DNA of 64,000 nucleotides from JAPWJZ01 sp041287865 (GCA_041287865.1 JBGGMV010000082.1:1-64000); one strand, 5' to 3'; counted from the stretch's first letter, positions 7,799 to 17,546 are shown. Notes: generated from the sequence alone by a model not told the origin. Program-made: numbers and translations.

Positions 7799-10700
7799 TA
7801 CCCCTCCGCCCTTTTCTTGAGGCTCATATAATCCGTCTTGCCCGTGCCGAGCACCGGAATTTCGGCGACGGTTTCAATCTGTTTCGGGACGGAAAGCTCA
7901 CCCAACCCCAGCTTGCGGAAATGCTGCAGGATATCGGCGGAGGTCGCGCCTGCTTGCGTGGTGAACAAGATCAGCTTCTCGCCCTTTTTCTCGTCGCGCA
8001 CGCTGATGACGGCGTGGGATTTCTCCGGCCACAGTTTTTGCAGCGCGGTTTCGACGGCGGTCAGCGACACCATCTCGCCCGCGATCTTGGCGAAACGTTT
8101 CAGGCGGCCCTGGATGGAGACGAACCCGTCGCCATCGATGCGCACGATATCGCCGGTATCGTACCATCCATCAGCGGGCGGCTGCAGCGCGCCGGGGGCG
8201 TCGGATTTCAGGTAACCCAGCATCACGTTGGGGCCCTTGACGATCAGCTTGCCGGTATCGGATTCCAGCCCTTCGACCGGTTCCAGCGTGCCGGTGATGC
8301 CGGGCAGCAGGCGACCGACGGAGCCGGGGCGGTTGTGCATCGGCGTATTGATGCTGATAACCGGCGCGGTTTCGGTCGATCCATAGCCTTCGAAAATCCG
8401 CACGCCATATTTTTCGGCATAGACTTTCCGCGTTTCTTCCTTCAGCTTTTCCGCGCCCGCAAACACATAGCGGATGGCATGGAAATCGTAAGGATGCGCA
8501 AAACGCGAATAACCCGAGAGGAACGTATCCGTGCCGAACAGGATCGTGGCGTTGGTATCGTAAATCAGCTCCGGCACAATGCGATAGTGCAAGGGCGACG
8601 GGTAATAAAACGCGCGCAAGCCGCCAAGGATGGGCAGCAGCGTGCCTCCCGTCAGGCCAAACGAATGGAACATCGGCAGGCAGTTGAACACGATATCCGA
8701 CGGCCCGAAATCGACGCGGCTGGCCACCTGATGGCGGTTGGCCTGGATGTTACGGTGGGAGAGCACCACGCCCTTCGGCGTGCCTTCCGAGCCCGAGGTA
8801 AACAAAATCACACCCGGTGCAGTGGGCGAGGTTTTCTTTTTCAGCAGGTCGAGGAATTCGGGGATGGCCATGGCCAGCAGGCCGTATAATTTATGGCCGA
8901 CGCCCGCCTTGGCGCGCAGGTCTTCGAGGTAGAGCAGCTTGACGCCCGCTTCCGTGATTGCCGCCACCGTCGCGTCCATCTTTCCCATCTCGATAAAGCG
9001 GCGGGAGGTGACGACGGTTTTAATGACCGCCGTCTGGCAGGCGCTGGCAATCTGCGCAGGGCCAACGGAGAAGTTCAGCATCGCGGGCACCTTCCGCGCC
9101 GCGTGCAGGCCGAAGAAGACCATCGAGGTGCCGATCATATTCGGCAGCAAAACGCCTACCGCCGGAATGTCGCTCGCCGTTTCGACCTCTTTCGCCATCA
9201 GTTTGCCCAGCACCATGCTGCGCGCGATGAAGTTGCGGTAGTTGACGGGCTGGCGCTGAGGGTCTTCGGCGCAGATATGGCCGGCGCCGTGGACGCGGCG
9301 CGCCTCCATCAACGACTGGAACAAGGTTTTGTCGAGCTCGCTGGCTTCGAACACCATGGTCGACATCGTGTCATACAGCTGCGCAGCCGCCAGCTGGCGG
9401 CGCTTGCGGCCGAAGACTCCTTCGGGCAGCTCGAAATCGCAGGGCGGCAGGATGGTCAGCGTGATTTTGGGGAAGGCGCGGAGCTTCGCCTTGCCGCGCA
9501 GGCGGGACAGGCGCGAATACTGCGCGCCGTCGATGCGGATCGGCAATATCTTCGCCTTGGCCTTGTCGGCGATCAGGCCGGGGCCTTCATAGACCTTCAT
9601 CAGCGATCCGGTCACGGTGATACGGCCCTCGGGGAAGATCATGCCGATCTTGCCGCTTTTCACCACCTCGATCAGGCCCTTGAGTGCCATGGGGTTGGTG
9701 GGGTCGAGCGGGAAGGCGTCGACAAGTTTCAGGAAAGGCTTGATCCACCAGGCCTGCGCCATCTGCGTATTGATGGCAAAAGTAATCGGCACGGGCAGGT
9801 AGGCGGCGATCAGCGCGGCGTCGAGGAACGACGTGTGGTTGGCGATGATCAGCATCCGGCCGCCGACATTGAAGTTTTCAAGCCCGCGCACTTCCGTTTT
9901 ATAAAGCACGGTAAAGACAGCGCGGGTGAGCGAGCGGAACAGCGCATCGGGCAGCAGCTGCACGATATAAATCGCTACAAGAATATTGGCCAGCGCCATG
10001 GCAAGGAAGATCTGCGGGATGGTCAGGTTCATTTTCAGCAGGATGGCGGTGAAGATGGATGACGCGACCATAAACAGCGAGTTCATGATGTTCAGCCCCG
10101 CAATCATCCGCGCCATATAGGCGGGATCGGCGCGTTTTTGCACCAATGCATAAAGCGGCACGACGAAAATGCCGCCGCTGAGCGCGATCATGAAAAGGTC
10201 GAACATCGTGCGCCAGTTGGCGGCTTGCGCAATAAAGTCGCCGGCGGTAATCAGCACGCCCGCGGCAGGCGCGGCCGTCGCCATGGTGGCAAAATAAAGG
10301 TCTACGCCAAAAATCGCCATGCCGATGGCGGCCACCGGCACATAGGTCGCCTGCACCTGCCCGCGCAGCAGTTTATTGCAGAGGATAGAGCCCACGCCGA
10401 TGCCGATGGAAAAGAGCGTCAGCAGCAGCGTCGCGACGCCCGGATCGCCATGCAGGAAATCCTTGGCGAAGGTGGGGAACTGCGTGAGATACGTCGCGCC
10501 CGCCAGCCAGAACCACGAAATGGCGAGGATCGCGCGGTAGACGCCGACATCGTTCAGCAGCATTTCCATGATCTTCAGCGTTTCGGCCCAGAAATTTTTA
10601 TTCACGTTCAATTCGGGTTCGGGACCGGGGGCCGCCGGTATAAAACGGCTGGTGAAATAACCGGTGACGGCAACAGCGGTCATAAGGGCGGAGAGCAGCC

Positions 10701-11337
10701 AGAGGCCCAGCGTGCCGGAATCTGACGTTTCCGCCGCAACCGTTACAGGTGTTGCGACGGCGGGAGCTTCAGGCGCTGCGGGCACTGCCGCAATGCTGGC
10801 AACGTCGGAGGCCGCAGCAATTTCGGCAGCGCTGACGCCCATGCCCGCGAAAATGCCGCCCAGCACGGTGCCGAGCAGGATGGAAAGAAAGGTCGCGGCC
10901 TCGACATAGGCATTGCCCTTCAGCAAATCCTTGCCGTCAAGGTGCTGCGGCAGGATGGCGTATTTGACGGGGCCGAAGAAGGTCGAATGCATCCCCATGC
11001 CGAACAGAACAACCAGCAGCAGCGTCAGGCTGGGCAGGAAAAGTCCCGCCACGGCCAGCGCCATCAGCACAAGCTCGGCCACCTTGACGACGCGCGCGAT
11101 CTTGGCGCGGTCGTATTTATCGGCCAGCTGGCCCGCGGTCGCCGAGAAAAGGAAGAACGGAAGGATGAAGATCGCGCCGGTCAGGGCGACCAGTATCTGC
11201 GGCTGGATGGTCGAATGGGTTGCGAAGCGGTAGGTGATCAGCACCACCAGCGCGTTCTTGAACATCGAGTCGTTGAAGGCGCCCAAAAACTGCGTGACGA
11301 ACAAGGGAAGGAAATTGCGTGATTTAAGGATGGACAT
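7798..11337 (-). CDS. aas: Fused lysophospholipid transporter (LplT) / acyltransferase (PlsC-like) / acyl-ACP synthetase (Aas)
   Basis: An 1179-residue three-part inner-membrane protein for salvage of lysophospholipids. Residues about 1-460 form an MFS transporter like LplT, with an Ala/Pro-rich insert near 190-225. About 475-670 is a PlsC acyltransferase with the NHTSFLD motif (HX4D) and FPEGRIT. The remainder is an AMP-forming ligase with the phosphate loop LFTSGSEGTPKGVVLSH and YGSTE. In E. coli LplT and Aas are separate proteins; the fused form is known in many proteobacteria. The pathway is flipping of 2-acyl lysophospholipid followed by reacylation with acyl-ACP, inferred from the domains. 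The upstream site GGGAAGAAAACC supports the ATG at 11337. Confidence 0.92.
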   Translation of the reverse strand: MSILKSRNFLPLFVTQFLGAFNDSMFKNALVVLITYRFATHSTIQPQILVALTGAIFILPFFLFSATAGQLADKYDRAKIARVVKVAELVLMALAVAGLFLPSLTLLLVVLFGMGMHSTFFGPVKYAILPQHLDGKDLLKGNAYVEAATFLSILLGTVLGGIFAGMGVSAAEIAAASDVASIAAVPAAPEAPAVATPVTVAAETSDSGTLGLWLLSALMTAVAVTGYFTSRFIPAAPGPEPELNVNKNFWAETLKIMEMLLNDVGVYRAILAISWFWLAGATYLTQFPTFAKDFLHGDPGVATLLLTLFSIGIGVGSILCNKLLRGQVQATYVPVAAIGMAIFGVDLYFATMATAAPAAGVLITAGDFIAQAANWRTMFDLFMIALSGGIFVVPLYALVQKRADPAYMARMIAGLNIMNSLFMVASSIFTAILLKMNLTIPQIFLAMALANILVAIYIVQLLPDALFRSLTRAVFTVLYKTEVRGLENFNVGGRMLIIANHTSFLDAALIAAYLPVPITFAINTQMAQAWWIKPFLKLVDAFPLDPTNPMALKGLIEVVKSGKIGMIFPEGRITVTGSLMKVYEGPGLIADKAKAKILPIRIDGAQYSRLSRLRGKAKLRAFPKITLTILPPCDFELPEGVFGRKRRQLAAAQLYDTMSTMVFEASELDKTLFQSLMEARRVHGAGHICAEDPQRQPVNYRNFIARSMVLGKLMAKEVETASDIPAVGVLLPNMIGTSMVFFGLHAARKVPAMLNFSVGPAQIASACQTAVIKTVVTSRRFIEMGKMDATVAAITEAGVKLLYLEDLRAKAGVGHKLYGLLAMAIPEFLDLLKKKTSPTAPGVILFTSGSEGTPKGVVLSHRNIQANRHQVASRVDFGPSDIVFNCLPMFHSFGLTGGTLLPILGGLRAFYYPSPLHYRIVPELIYDTNATILFGTDTFLSGYSRFAHPYDFHAIRYVFAGAEKLKEETRKVYAEKYGVRIFEGYGSTETAPVISINTPMHNRPGSVGRLLPGITGTLEPVEGLESDTGKLIVKGPNVMLGYLKSDAPGALQPPADGWYDTGDIVRIDGDGFVSIQGRLKRFAKIAGEMVSLTAVETALQKLWPEKSHAVISVRDEKKGEKLILFTTQAGATSADILQHFRKLGLGELSVPKQIETVAEIPVLGTGKTDYMSLKKRAEG

Positions 11338-11365
11338 GGTTTTCTTCCCTTATTCAAAAAAATAT

Positions 11366-11394
11366 CCCTCCCCCTCGCATATCGAGGGGGAGGG
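11366..11394 (-). terminator. Terminator after pepA
   Basis: A 12-bp stem CCCTCCCCCTCG / CGAGGGGGAGGG with a 5-nt loop. On the minus strand it is followed by ATATTTTTTT. It sits between the pepA stop and the aas start, so aas should have its own promoter or depend on read-through. Confidence 0.75.
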
Positions 11395-11405
11395 AGCGTA
11401 TTTGA

Positions 11406-12908
11406 TTACTTCTCGAAGTTTTCAGCGACGAAACGGTCGAGCAGGCGGAGACCGAAGGCTGACGCGCCCTTGGGCACGCTGGTGCGGTCTTTCGGCGACC
11501 AGGCGACGCCCGCGATATCAAGGTGCGCCCATTTCACGTCTTTCTGGATGAAGCGCTTCAGGAAATGTGCGCCGATAGCCGAGCCCGCATCGCGGCCGCC
11601 GGAAATATTCTTCATATCGGCGGCGGGGCTGTCGATGGCCTTGTCCCAGGCGTCGTTGAGCGGCAGGCGCCACAGTTCCTCGCCCACGTCCTTGCCGGCC
11701 GCGATCAGGTTTTTGGCAAGGTCGTTGTCGTTCGAGAAAACAGCCGCATATTCATGACCCAGCGCGATGATGACGGCACCCGTCAGCGTGGCGAGGTCGA
11801 CGATATGCGTGGGTTTGTATTCTTCCTGCGCATACCAGAGCGCATCGCAGAGGATCAGGCGGCCCTCGGCGTCGGTGTTGAGGATCTCGACCGTCTGGCC
11901 CGACATCGATGACACGATATCGCCCGGGCGCGCGGCGTTGCCGGACGGCATGTTTTCGGCCAGCGCCACGATACCCACCGCATTCACCTTTGCCTTGCGG
12001 GAAGCGAGCGATTTCATCAGGCCGGTGACGACAGCCGCGCCCGCCATATCCCATTTCATGTCCTCCATGCCGGGGCCCGGTTTCAGCGAGATGCCGCCGG
12101 TATCAAAGGTCACGCCCTTGCCGACGAAGCAGACGTTTTTCTGCTTCTTGCTGCCGCCGGTGTATTCCATGGCGACCAGCTTGGGTTCGCGGGCGGAGCC
12201 CTGCCCCACGGCTTCCAGCGCGCCCATGCCGAGCTTCTGGATTTCCTTCATGCCCAGCACGCGTACCTTGATGCCGAGCGGGGTCAACTCTTTCCGGATG
12301 ATATCGGCGAAGCTGGCCGGGTAGAGCACGTTCGGCGCTTCGGATACCAGATCGCGGGTGAGATACACGGCTTCGGCCGTGGTCTGCGCGTCTTCGAAAA
12401 TCTTTTTCACTTTCGACGGGTCATTGACGGTGAAGCTGAGCGTTTTCAGCGTCGGTTTTTTTTCTTTCGGCTCCTTGGTGAGGTAGCGGTCGAAGCGGTA
12501 GGACGACAGCAGCGCGCCCTGCGCCATGCGCGCGGCGGCGTGTTTCCAGTCGATGCCCTTCAGCTTGATGCCGTCGGTGCAGAAGCACATTTCGGCGCTC
12601 TCGGCCTTCTTGGCGTTCAGCACGGGGATGATGGTGCTGCCCAGTTTCTCGAAGTCTTGCTCTTTCAGGTCTTCGGTCTTGCCGAGGCCGACGATGACGA
12701 CATGGGTGGCATCGAGCCCCTGGGGCCCTGCGATCACCAGCGTCTGCGCTTTTTTGCCTTCGAACTTCTCGGCCTTGATGGCGCGTTTCAGCGCGCCGCC
12801 GGTTTTTTCATCGACCCACTTGCCGGGCTCCAGCAGCTTGCCGCCGTCGGTCGCAAAGGCGACGATAACGTCGGATTTTGGCGATTTTTTGTCGAAAGAG
12901 ATTTTCAT
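11406..12908 (-). CDS. pepA: Leucyl aminopeptidase (M17)
   Basis: Cytosolic dimetal aminopeptidase that removes N-terminal residues from peptides. 500 residues with an N-terminal macrodomain-like part and a C-terminal catalytic domain. The metal-binding segments are present: VGKGVTFDTGGISLKPG, MKWDMAGAA and the M17 signature NTDAEGRL. GGRDAGSAIGAHFL near the C-terminus is also typical. AGAGGA lies just upstream of the ATG. It is divergent from lptF with about 65 nt between the starts, a common proteobacterial arrangement. The PepA transcription-factor role of the E. coli protein cannot be inferred here. Confidence 0.96.
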   Translation of the reverse strand: MKISFDKKSPKSDVIVAFATDGGKLLEPGKWVDEKTGGALKRAIKAEKFEGKKAQTLVIAGPQGLDATHVVIVGLGKTEDLKEQDFEKLGSTIIPVLNAKKAESAEMCFCTDGIKLKGIDWKHAAARMAQGALLSSYRFDRYLTKEPKEKKPTLKTLSFTVNDPSKVKKIFEDAQTTAEAVYLTRDLVSEAPNVLYPASFADIIRKELTPLGIKVRVLGMKEIQKLGMGALEAVGQGSAREPKLVAMEYTGGSKKQKNVCFVGKGVTFDTGGISLKPGPGMEDMKWDMAGAAVVTGLMKSLASRKAKVNAVGIVALAENMPSGNAARPGDIVSSMSGQTVEILNTDAEGRLILCDALWYAQEEYKPTHIVDLATLTGAVIIALGHEYAAVFSNDNDLAKNLIAAGKDVGEELWRLPLNDAWDKAIDSPAADMKNISGGRDAGSAIGAHFLKRFIQKDVKWAHLDIAGVAWSPKDRTSVPKGASAFGLRLLDRFVAENFEK

Positions 12909-12973
12909 GGGGTCCTCTAATGTTACCTAAAAGGGGTGGAAAACCCCCGTAAACGCGAATATAAACTATATAT

Positions 12974-14161
12974 ATGCGGCAGGGCTTGCGCTACGGCCCC
13001 AACATGAAAAAAGCAATGCTGGTCACGAAATACCTTATGAAGAATCTGCTGTCCGCGACGGTTTTCGTCGCGCTGACGCTGACGGCTGTCATCTGGCTGA
13101 CGCAGTCTTTGCGGTTATTGGAATTGGTGGCCAATTCGGACGCGCCCCCCAGCCTGTTCATCAAGCTGGTCGCCCTCTCGCTGCCGCGCTTTCTGGAAAT
13201 CATCCTGCCGCTCTCCCTCGTCGCGGCCATCATGTTCGTCTACAACCGGATGATTATGGATAACGAGCTGATCGTGCTCCGCGCCTGCGGCGTCGACCAA
13301 TACGCCATGGCCCGCCCCGCCCTGCTGCTGGCCGGCGGCGTTACTGCGGTCGTGCTGCTGATGACCACATGGCTGTCGCCCGTCAGCTTCGCCGAGATGC
13401 AGCATCTGCGGCAGGTGGTGAAGGCACAGTATTCGTCCTTCCTGCTCCGCGAGGGCGTGTTCAATACCTTTGGCAAAGACCTGACCGTATACCTGAGAAA
13501 AAGAAATGCCGGCGGCGAGCTGCTGGGCCTGATGATCCACGACACGCGCGACAAGAACAGCCCGCCCATCACCACCACCGCCAAAAGCGGCCGCATCTTC
13601 CTAGAAAACGACATCCCGGTCATTCGCGTCTACGACGGCATGCGCCAGCAGATGGACAGCGCCAGCAACGTCACATCGAAGCTGACCTTCAAGAGCTACG
13701 AGATCCAGATCACCGGCCTCGACAACAGCCCCCGCGCGCGGAAACGCGACGCCAACGAGCGCACATTATTCGAGCTGCTGAACCCCGACCTGCAGGACCG
13801 CTGGGAGCGGCAATCCGCCGATACGATGAAGGCCGAAGCCATCGCGCGGATCGTCACGCCCTTCAACGCCATCGGCTTCACGCTGGCGGCGCTGACCGCC
13901 CTGCTGCTGGGGCCTTTCAACCGTCGCGGACAGTCAAAAAAGCTGTTTGCCGCAGCGATTATCGTGATTGCGCTCGAGGTCGCAAATCTGGTGGTCGCCA
14001 GCGCGGCGAAGAAGCATTTCCCGCTCTCGGCCCTGCTGCCGGCGCTCACCTTCGGCCCGATTATTTTCTGCCTCTACGCCATGCACTATAAGGGCGAGCA
14101 GCGCCTGATGCTCCTCCTGCGCCGCTGGCAGTCGCGCTGGCGCGAGGAGGCTGTGGCATGA
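12974..14161 (+). CDS. lptF: LPS export system permease LptF
   Basis: Inner-membrane half of the LptB2FG transporter that extracts LPS and passes it to LptC. 395 residues with YjgP/YjgQ topology: membrane helices near the N-terminus (TVFVALTLTAVIWLTQS and LPLSLVAAIMFV), a large periplasmic beta-jellyroll region (about 130-270), and three C-terminal helices. The start is uncertain: ATG at 12974 or at 13004 (MKKAMLVTKYLMKNLL), and neither has a strong Shine-Dalgarno site. It overlaps lptG by 4 nt (ATGA). LptB is not in this window. Confidence 0.93.
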   Translation: MRQGLRYGPNMKKAMLVTKYLMKNLLSATVFVALTLTAVIWLTQSLRLLELVANSDAPPSLFIKLVALSLPRFLEIILPLSLVAAIMFVYNRMIMDNELIVLRACGVDQYAMARPALLLAGGVTAVVLLMTTWLSPVSFAEMQHLRQVVKAQYSSFLLREGVFNTFGKDLTVYLRKRNAGGELLGLMIHDTRDKNSPPITTTAKSGRIFLENDIPVIRVYDGMRQQMDSASNVTSKLTFKSYEIQITGLDNSPRARKRDANERTLFELLNPDLQDRWERQSADTMKAEAIARIVTPFNAIGFTLAALTALLLGPFNRRGQSKKLFAAAIIVIALEVANLVVASAAKKHFPLSALLPALTFGPIIFCLYAMHYKGEQRLMLLLRRWQSRWREEAVA

Positions 14162-15249
14162 TGGCCGGATCGCCCACGCTGTTCCGCTATATCAGCGGCC
14201 GTTTTCTCGGCGCCTTCCTTGTCATCACCGCCGTGATGCTGGGCCTCGCCGGATTGTTCGATACGCTGGAGCTGATGCGCCGCACAGCGTCGCGCGACGT
14301 TCCCCTCTCCGGCGTGCTGTCGCTGGCGGCCCTGCACCTGCCGGAATTCATGCAGGTGCTGCTGCCCTTCGGCATACTGTTCGCCGCCATCTTCGCCTGC
14401 TGGAAACTGAACAAGACCAGCGAGCTGGTCGTGATCCGCGCGGCCGGCATTTCCGCCTGGCAGTTTTTGTCGCCGATGATCATCTGCGCCCTGCTGACGG
14501 GGATGCTGGCGACCGCCGTTATCAACCCGATCTCCGCCACGCTGCTGGCCAAATACAACCGCACGCTGACCGCCTATCTTGGCCTGAACAGCGATCTGGT
14601 GACGGTATCGCGCACCGGCATCTGGCTGCGCCAGCCGACGCCGGAGGGCTACGCCCTTCTCCATGCCGACGGCATCGACCAGAAGGAATGGCGGCTGTCG
14701 AACGTCATTGTTTTCTTCTTTGATAAGCAGGATAATTTCCAGAATCGCATCGATAGCCCCGTCGCCTTCCTGAAAGAGGGCCATTGGGAGATCAGGGACG
14801 CCCTGATCAACGAGCGCAACAGCTCGACCCGTCAGGCCTTCCGCAAGCTGCCGACCGAGCTGACGCCGCCCAAGATCGAGGAATCATTCGCCGACCCCGA
14901 GACCATCTCGTTCTGGAGCATCCCTGAATACATTCGGATTATGGAAGAAACGGGCTTTCCCGCCGTTTCGCTCCATATTCACTTCCAGTCCCTCCTCGCC
15001 CAGCCTTTCCTTTTTGTGGCGATGGTGCTGCTGGCTGCGACATTTTCGCTACGCCCGCCAAGATTCGGGGGTACGGGAGGCTTGATTGCCTTGGGGGTAG
15101 CCATTGGATTTATTATATTCTTCTTAGAATCCATGCTCCATGCGTTCGGGACCTCCCAGAAGATTCCGGCGTACCTTGCGGCCTGGACCCCCGCTGTGGT
15201 CAGCCTGTTGCTTGGCGCTACAGCGTTACTGCATTTGGAAGACGGTTAA
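14158..15249 (+). CDS. lptG: LPS export system permease LptG
   Basis: Partner permease of LptF. 363 residues with the same topology: two N-terminal membrane segments, a periplasmic domain (about 110-260) and three C-terminal helices (HFQSLLAQPFLFVAMVLLAATFSLR, LIALGVAIGFIIFFLES, YLAAWTPAVVSLLLGATALL). Family-typical stretches are ISGRFLGAFLVI, LSLAALHLPEFMQVLLPFG and ELVVIRAAGISAWQF. Translationally coupled to lptF by the ATGA overlap. mlaA follows within about 70 nt, so LPS and phospholipid transport genes share one apparent operon. Confidence 0.94.
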   Translation: MMAGSPTLFRYISGRFLGAFLVITAVMLGLAGLFDTLELMRRTASRDVPLSGVLSLAALHLPEFMQVLLPFGILFAAIFACWKLNKTSELVVIRAAGISAWQFLSPMIICALLTGMLATAVINPISATLLAKYNRTLTAYLGLNSDLVTVSRTGIWLRQPTPEGYALLHADGIDQKEWRLSNVIVFFFDKQDNFQNRIDSPVAFLKEGHWEIRDALINERNSSTRQAFRKLPTELTPPKIEESFADPETISFWSIPEYIRIMEETGFPAVSLHIHFQSLLAQPFLFVAMVLLAATFSLRPPRFGGTGGLIALGVAIGFIIFFLESMLHAFGTSQKIPAYLAAWTPAVVSLLLGATALLHLEDG

Positions 15250-15321
15250 CAAATGAGTAACTACATGGGGTTAGACTGGCTGCAAGGGAGCTTTAAACAC
15301 GAAAGACGGGGCGACGGCACG

Positions 15322-16104
15322 ATGTTCAAGGGCAAAAAACTTCCGCAGCAGATCATGGTCATCGCCATGTGCATCTTCCTGAGCTTAGGCGTCACGGGTT
15401 GCGCATCATCGGTGGACCCCGGCGCAGGCTACAAATCAGGCTACGTCGCCGACCCGATCGAGCCCATCAACCGCGGCATCTTCGCCTTCAACAACGTGCT
15501 CGACATCATCATCATCGAGCCGATCTGCACCGTCTACAACTTCATCTTCCCCTCCTTCGTGCGCGACGGCGTGCAAAACTTCATGCGCAACCTGAGCTCG
15601 CCCATCATCGTGGCGAACCAGCTGCTGCAAGGCGACCTGAAAGGCGCAGGCGTCGCAACCGCGCGCTTCGTCATCAACACCACCGCCGGCATCGGCGGCC
15701 TGATCGACGCGGCTTCGGCCACCGGCATGTACTACGAGAAAGAAGACTTCGGCCAGACGCTGGGCGTCTGGGGCCTGGGCCACGGCTTCTACCTCGTGCT
15801 GCCCGTCATCGGCCCCTCCAGCGGCCGCGATCTTGTTGGCCTCGCGGTCGACAGCTACGCGGATCCCGTGCGCATCTGGGCTGAAAACACCGACCACGAC
15901 TGGGTTTACTACACCCGCGTCGCGGTCGAAGGCCTCGATACCCGCGCCCGCCTGATGAAGGCCGTGAAAGACCTGCGCAGCAACAGCCTCGATTACTACG
16001 CCGCCGTGCGCTCGGCCTACACGCAGAAACGCTACTCGCAGGTGCGTGACGAGAACCCCGATGCCGCCTCGGCCATTCCGGATTACGACGACAACACCCA
16101 GTAA
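15322..16104 (+). CDS. mlaA: Outer-membrane lipoprotein MlaA (VacJ)
   Basis: Removes phospholipids from the outer leaflet of the outer membrane and hands them to MlaC. The preferred start MFKGKK at 15322 gives a compact lipoprotein signal ending in the lipobox LGVTGC (260 aa); an in-frame ATG at 15253 would add 23 residues with no signal character. Core VacJ motifs are present: DPIEPINRGIFAFNNVLD, FVRDGVQNFMRNLSSP, GDLKGAGVATARFVINTTAG and EDFGQTLGVWGLGHGFYLVLPVIGPS. The C-terminus carries a polar tail. It is followed by mlaC after 21 nt. The inner-membrane MlaBDEF genes are not in the window. Confidence 0.95.
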   Translation: MFKGKKLPQQIMVIAMCIFLSLGVTGCASSVDPGAGYKSGYVADPIEPINRGIFAFNNVLDIIIIEPICTVYNFIFPSFVRDGVQNFMRNLSSPIIVANQLLQGDLKGAGVATARFVINTTAGIGGLIDAASATGMYYEKEDFGQTLGVWGLGHGFYLVLPVIGPSSGRDLVGLAVDSYADPVRIWAENTDHDWVYYTRVAVEGLDTRARLMKAVKDLRSNSLDYYAAVRSAYTQKRYSQVRDENPDAASAIPDYDDNTQ

Positions 16105-16125
16105 GCAGAAAGAACAAAAACAACC

Positions 16126-16743
16126 ATGCTGCGCATCGCCTTTATCGCCCTCTGCCTGACGACCTTCCTCGCCCTGCCCGCTTTCGCAGGCGACAAAGCC
16201 GGCACGGATACGCCCGCCACCCAGTTCGTCCAGAAGCTTGGCGACAAGGCGCTGACCTCGCTCACCGCCAAGGACCTGCCGCAGGCCGAACGCGCCAAGC
16301 GCGTGCGCGAGCTGCTGCGCTCCAACTTCGACATCAAGACCATCGCGCGCTTCGCGCTCGGTACCTCGTGGAAAACGGCGACCGAGGCGCAGAAGAGCGA
16401 ATACCTCGACCTCTTCGAGAAGATGATCGTTTCCACCTATACCGAGCGCTTCCAGGACTATTCCGGCCAGTCGTTCAAGGTCACGAAGTCCAGCGCGACG
16501 GGTAAGGACTGGGTCGTTTCCAGCCAGATCATCCAGAAAGACGGCCCGCCGGTGGCTGTCGGCTGGCAGGTCCGCGACAAGGGCGAAGGCATGCGCATCG
16601 TCGACGTCACCGTCGAGGGCATCAGCATGAGCGTCACGCAACGCAACGACTTCGCGGCCGTGGTGCAAAGCGGCGGCGGCAAGGTCGACGCCCTGCTGGC
16701 TTCCTTGCGCAAGCGCTGCAATATCAACAGCAAGAAGGGCTAA
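16126..16743 (+). CDS. mlaC: Phospholipid-binding protein MlaC (Ttg2D/toluene tolerance family)
   Basis: Periplasmic carrier that shuttles phospholipid between MlaA and the inner-membrane MlaFEDB complex. 205 residues with a signal peptide cleaved after about residue 21 (TTFLALPAFA). The Tol-Tol-Ttg2 pattern follows: a helix with FVQKLGDKALTSL, the RVRELLRSNFDIKTIARFALG block, SEYLDLFEKMIVSTYTERF, and the beta-rich C-terminal part ending in a helix. Last gene of the lptF-lptG-mlaA-mlaC run; only a weak G/C hairpin follows. Confidence 0.94.
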   Translation: MLRIAFIALCLTTFLALPAFAGDKAGTDTPATQFVQKLGDKALTSLTAKDLPQAERAKRVRELLRSNFDIKTIARFALGTSWKTATEAQKSEYLDLFEKMIVSTYTERFQDYSGQSFKVTKSSATGKDWVVSSQIIQKDGPPVAVGWQVRDKGEGMRIVDVTVEGISMSVTQRNDFAAVVQSGGGKVDALLASLRKRCNINSKKG

Positions 16744-16808
16744 GCCTTCTTTCATCGAATTAAAAAAGCCCGTCAGGTTTTATTCGGTGAGTTTCCGAGG
16801 GCGTTCTG

Positions 16809-17546
16809 ATGACAAAACAATCACGCCACGCTCTGCATATAGCGTTGCTTAGTATCGCTGTCCTTTCCGCTTTTTATTTTACGCACCGTACAAGCGTTGC
16901 GGAAACGAAAATTGCAGCCACAAACGTCATGGCTTACAGAAAACAATGCAAAGCCGATCCTGAAAAAGTAACCGCAATATTTTTGAAATCTTATAATGAA
17001 AATAATTCCAATATCCAATTAAATGTGCCTGACCCATATCTAACCCCAGTTTCAAGAAGCCGAAACGGGATCGTTGAAACCACATCACTGGACGCCCAGT
17101 ATCCGTCTTTGGAGCCCCCCTGCATATTTGAGAACAGTGAATACCGGCCCGCAAAGCAGGAAGAAATCATCTGGCTTTACATTCATGCTAAACCCTTCGG
17201 CAGCCGGAAGGTGATTTTGTATCGGATAGCGGAAAAGAGAAGCAAGTGGACCAAAATTGAAGATACGGCGCACCCTGAATTTGATCATTATATTTTACAA
17301 GGAGCGCTTAGACCAACCAGTTTTCTCATTCCCAAAGCTGAGTTAGCAGATGAGAAGAAATACTTCGTCGAGTGCAAAAGTATCCGCGAACCGCCTCGCG
17401 ATGATGTGACGCCAAAGTGTAGCGCTACTTTTAATTATCGAGACAAGTTAAACATCGCAACCGGTTTTACAGCCGACAAGCTGCCGAATGTTGATGAGAT
17501 AATTTCCAAATCGACAACGCTCATAGATCGGTTCATTCAAGAATGA
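16809..17546 (+). CDS. Exported protein of unknown function, AT-rich gene
   Basis: 245 residues with an N-terminal hydrophobic segment (ALHIALLSIAVLSAFYF) that could be a signal or anchor. Four Cys residues occur in the exported part (QCKAD, PPCIF, VECKS, PKCSA), so disulfides are possible. Composition is visibly richer in A/T than the neighbouring conserved genes and the codon choice differs (many AAA, TTT, ATA), suggesting recent acquisition. It lies between the mla block and convergent ettA. A 6-bp GC hairpin at 17562-17576 follows but lacks a T-run. I do not recognise the family. Confidence 0.65.
   Translation: MTKQSRHALHIALLSIAVLSAFYFTHRTSVAETKIAATNVMAYRKQCKADPEKVTAIFLKSYNENNSNIQLNVPDPYLTPVSRSRNGIVETTSLDAQYPSLEPPCIFENSEYRPAKQEEIIWLYIHAKPFGSRKVILYRIAEKRSKWTKIEDTAHPEFDHYILQGALRPTSFLIPKAELADEKKYFVECKSIREPPRDDVTPKCSATFNYRDKLNIATGFTADKLPNVDEIISKSTTLIDRFIQE

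Noticed and set aside
8893..10062. Long open frame of 389 codons on the plus strand, antisense to the acyltransferase gene
   Set aside because: It mirrors the codon structure of the real minus-strand gene in GC-rich DNA and is Arg/His/Gln-rich with no domain pattern.
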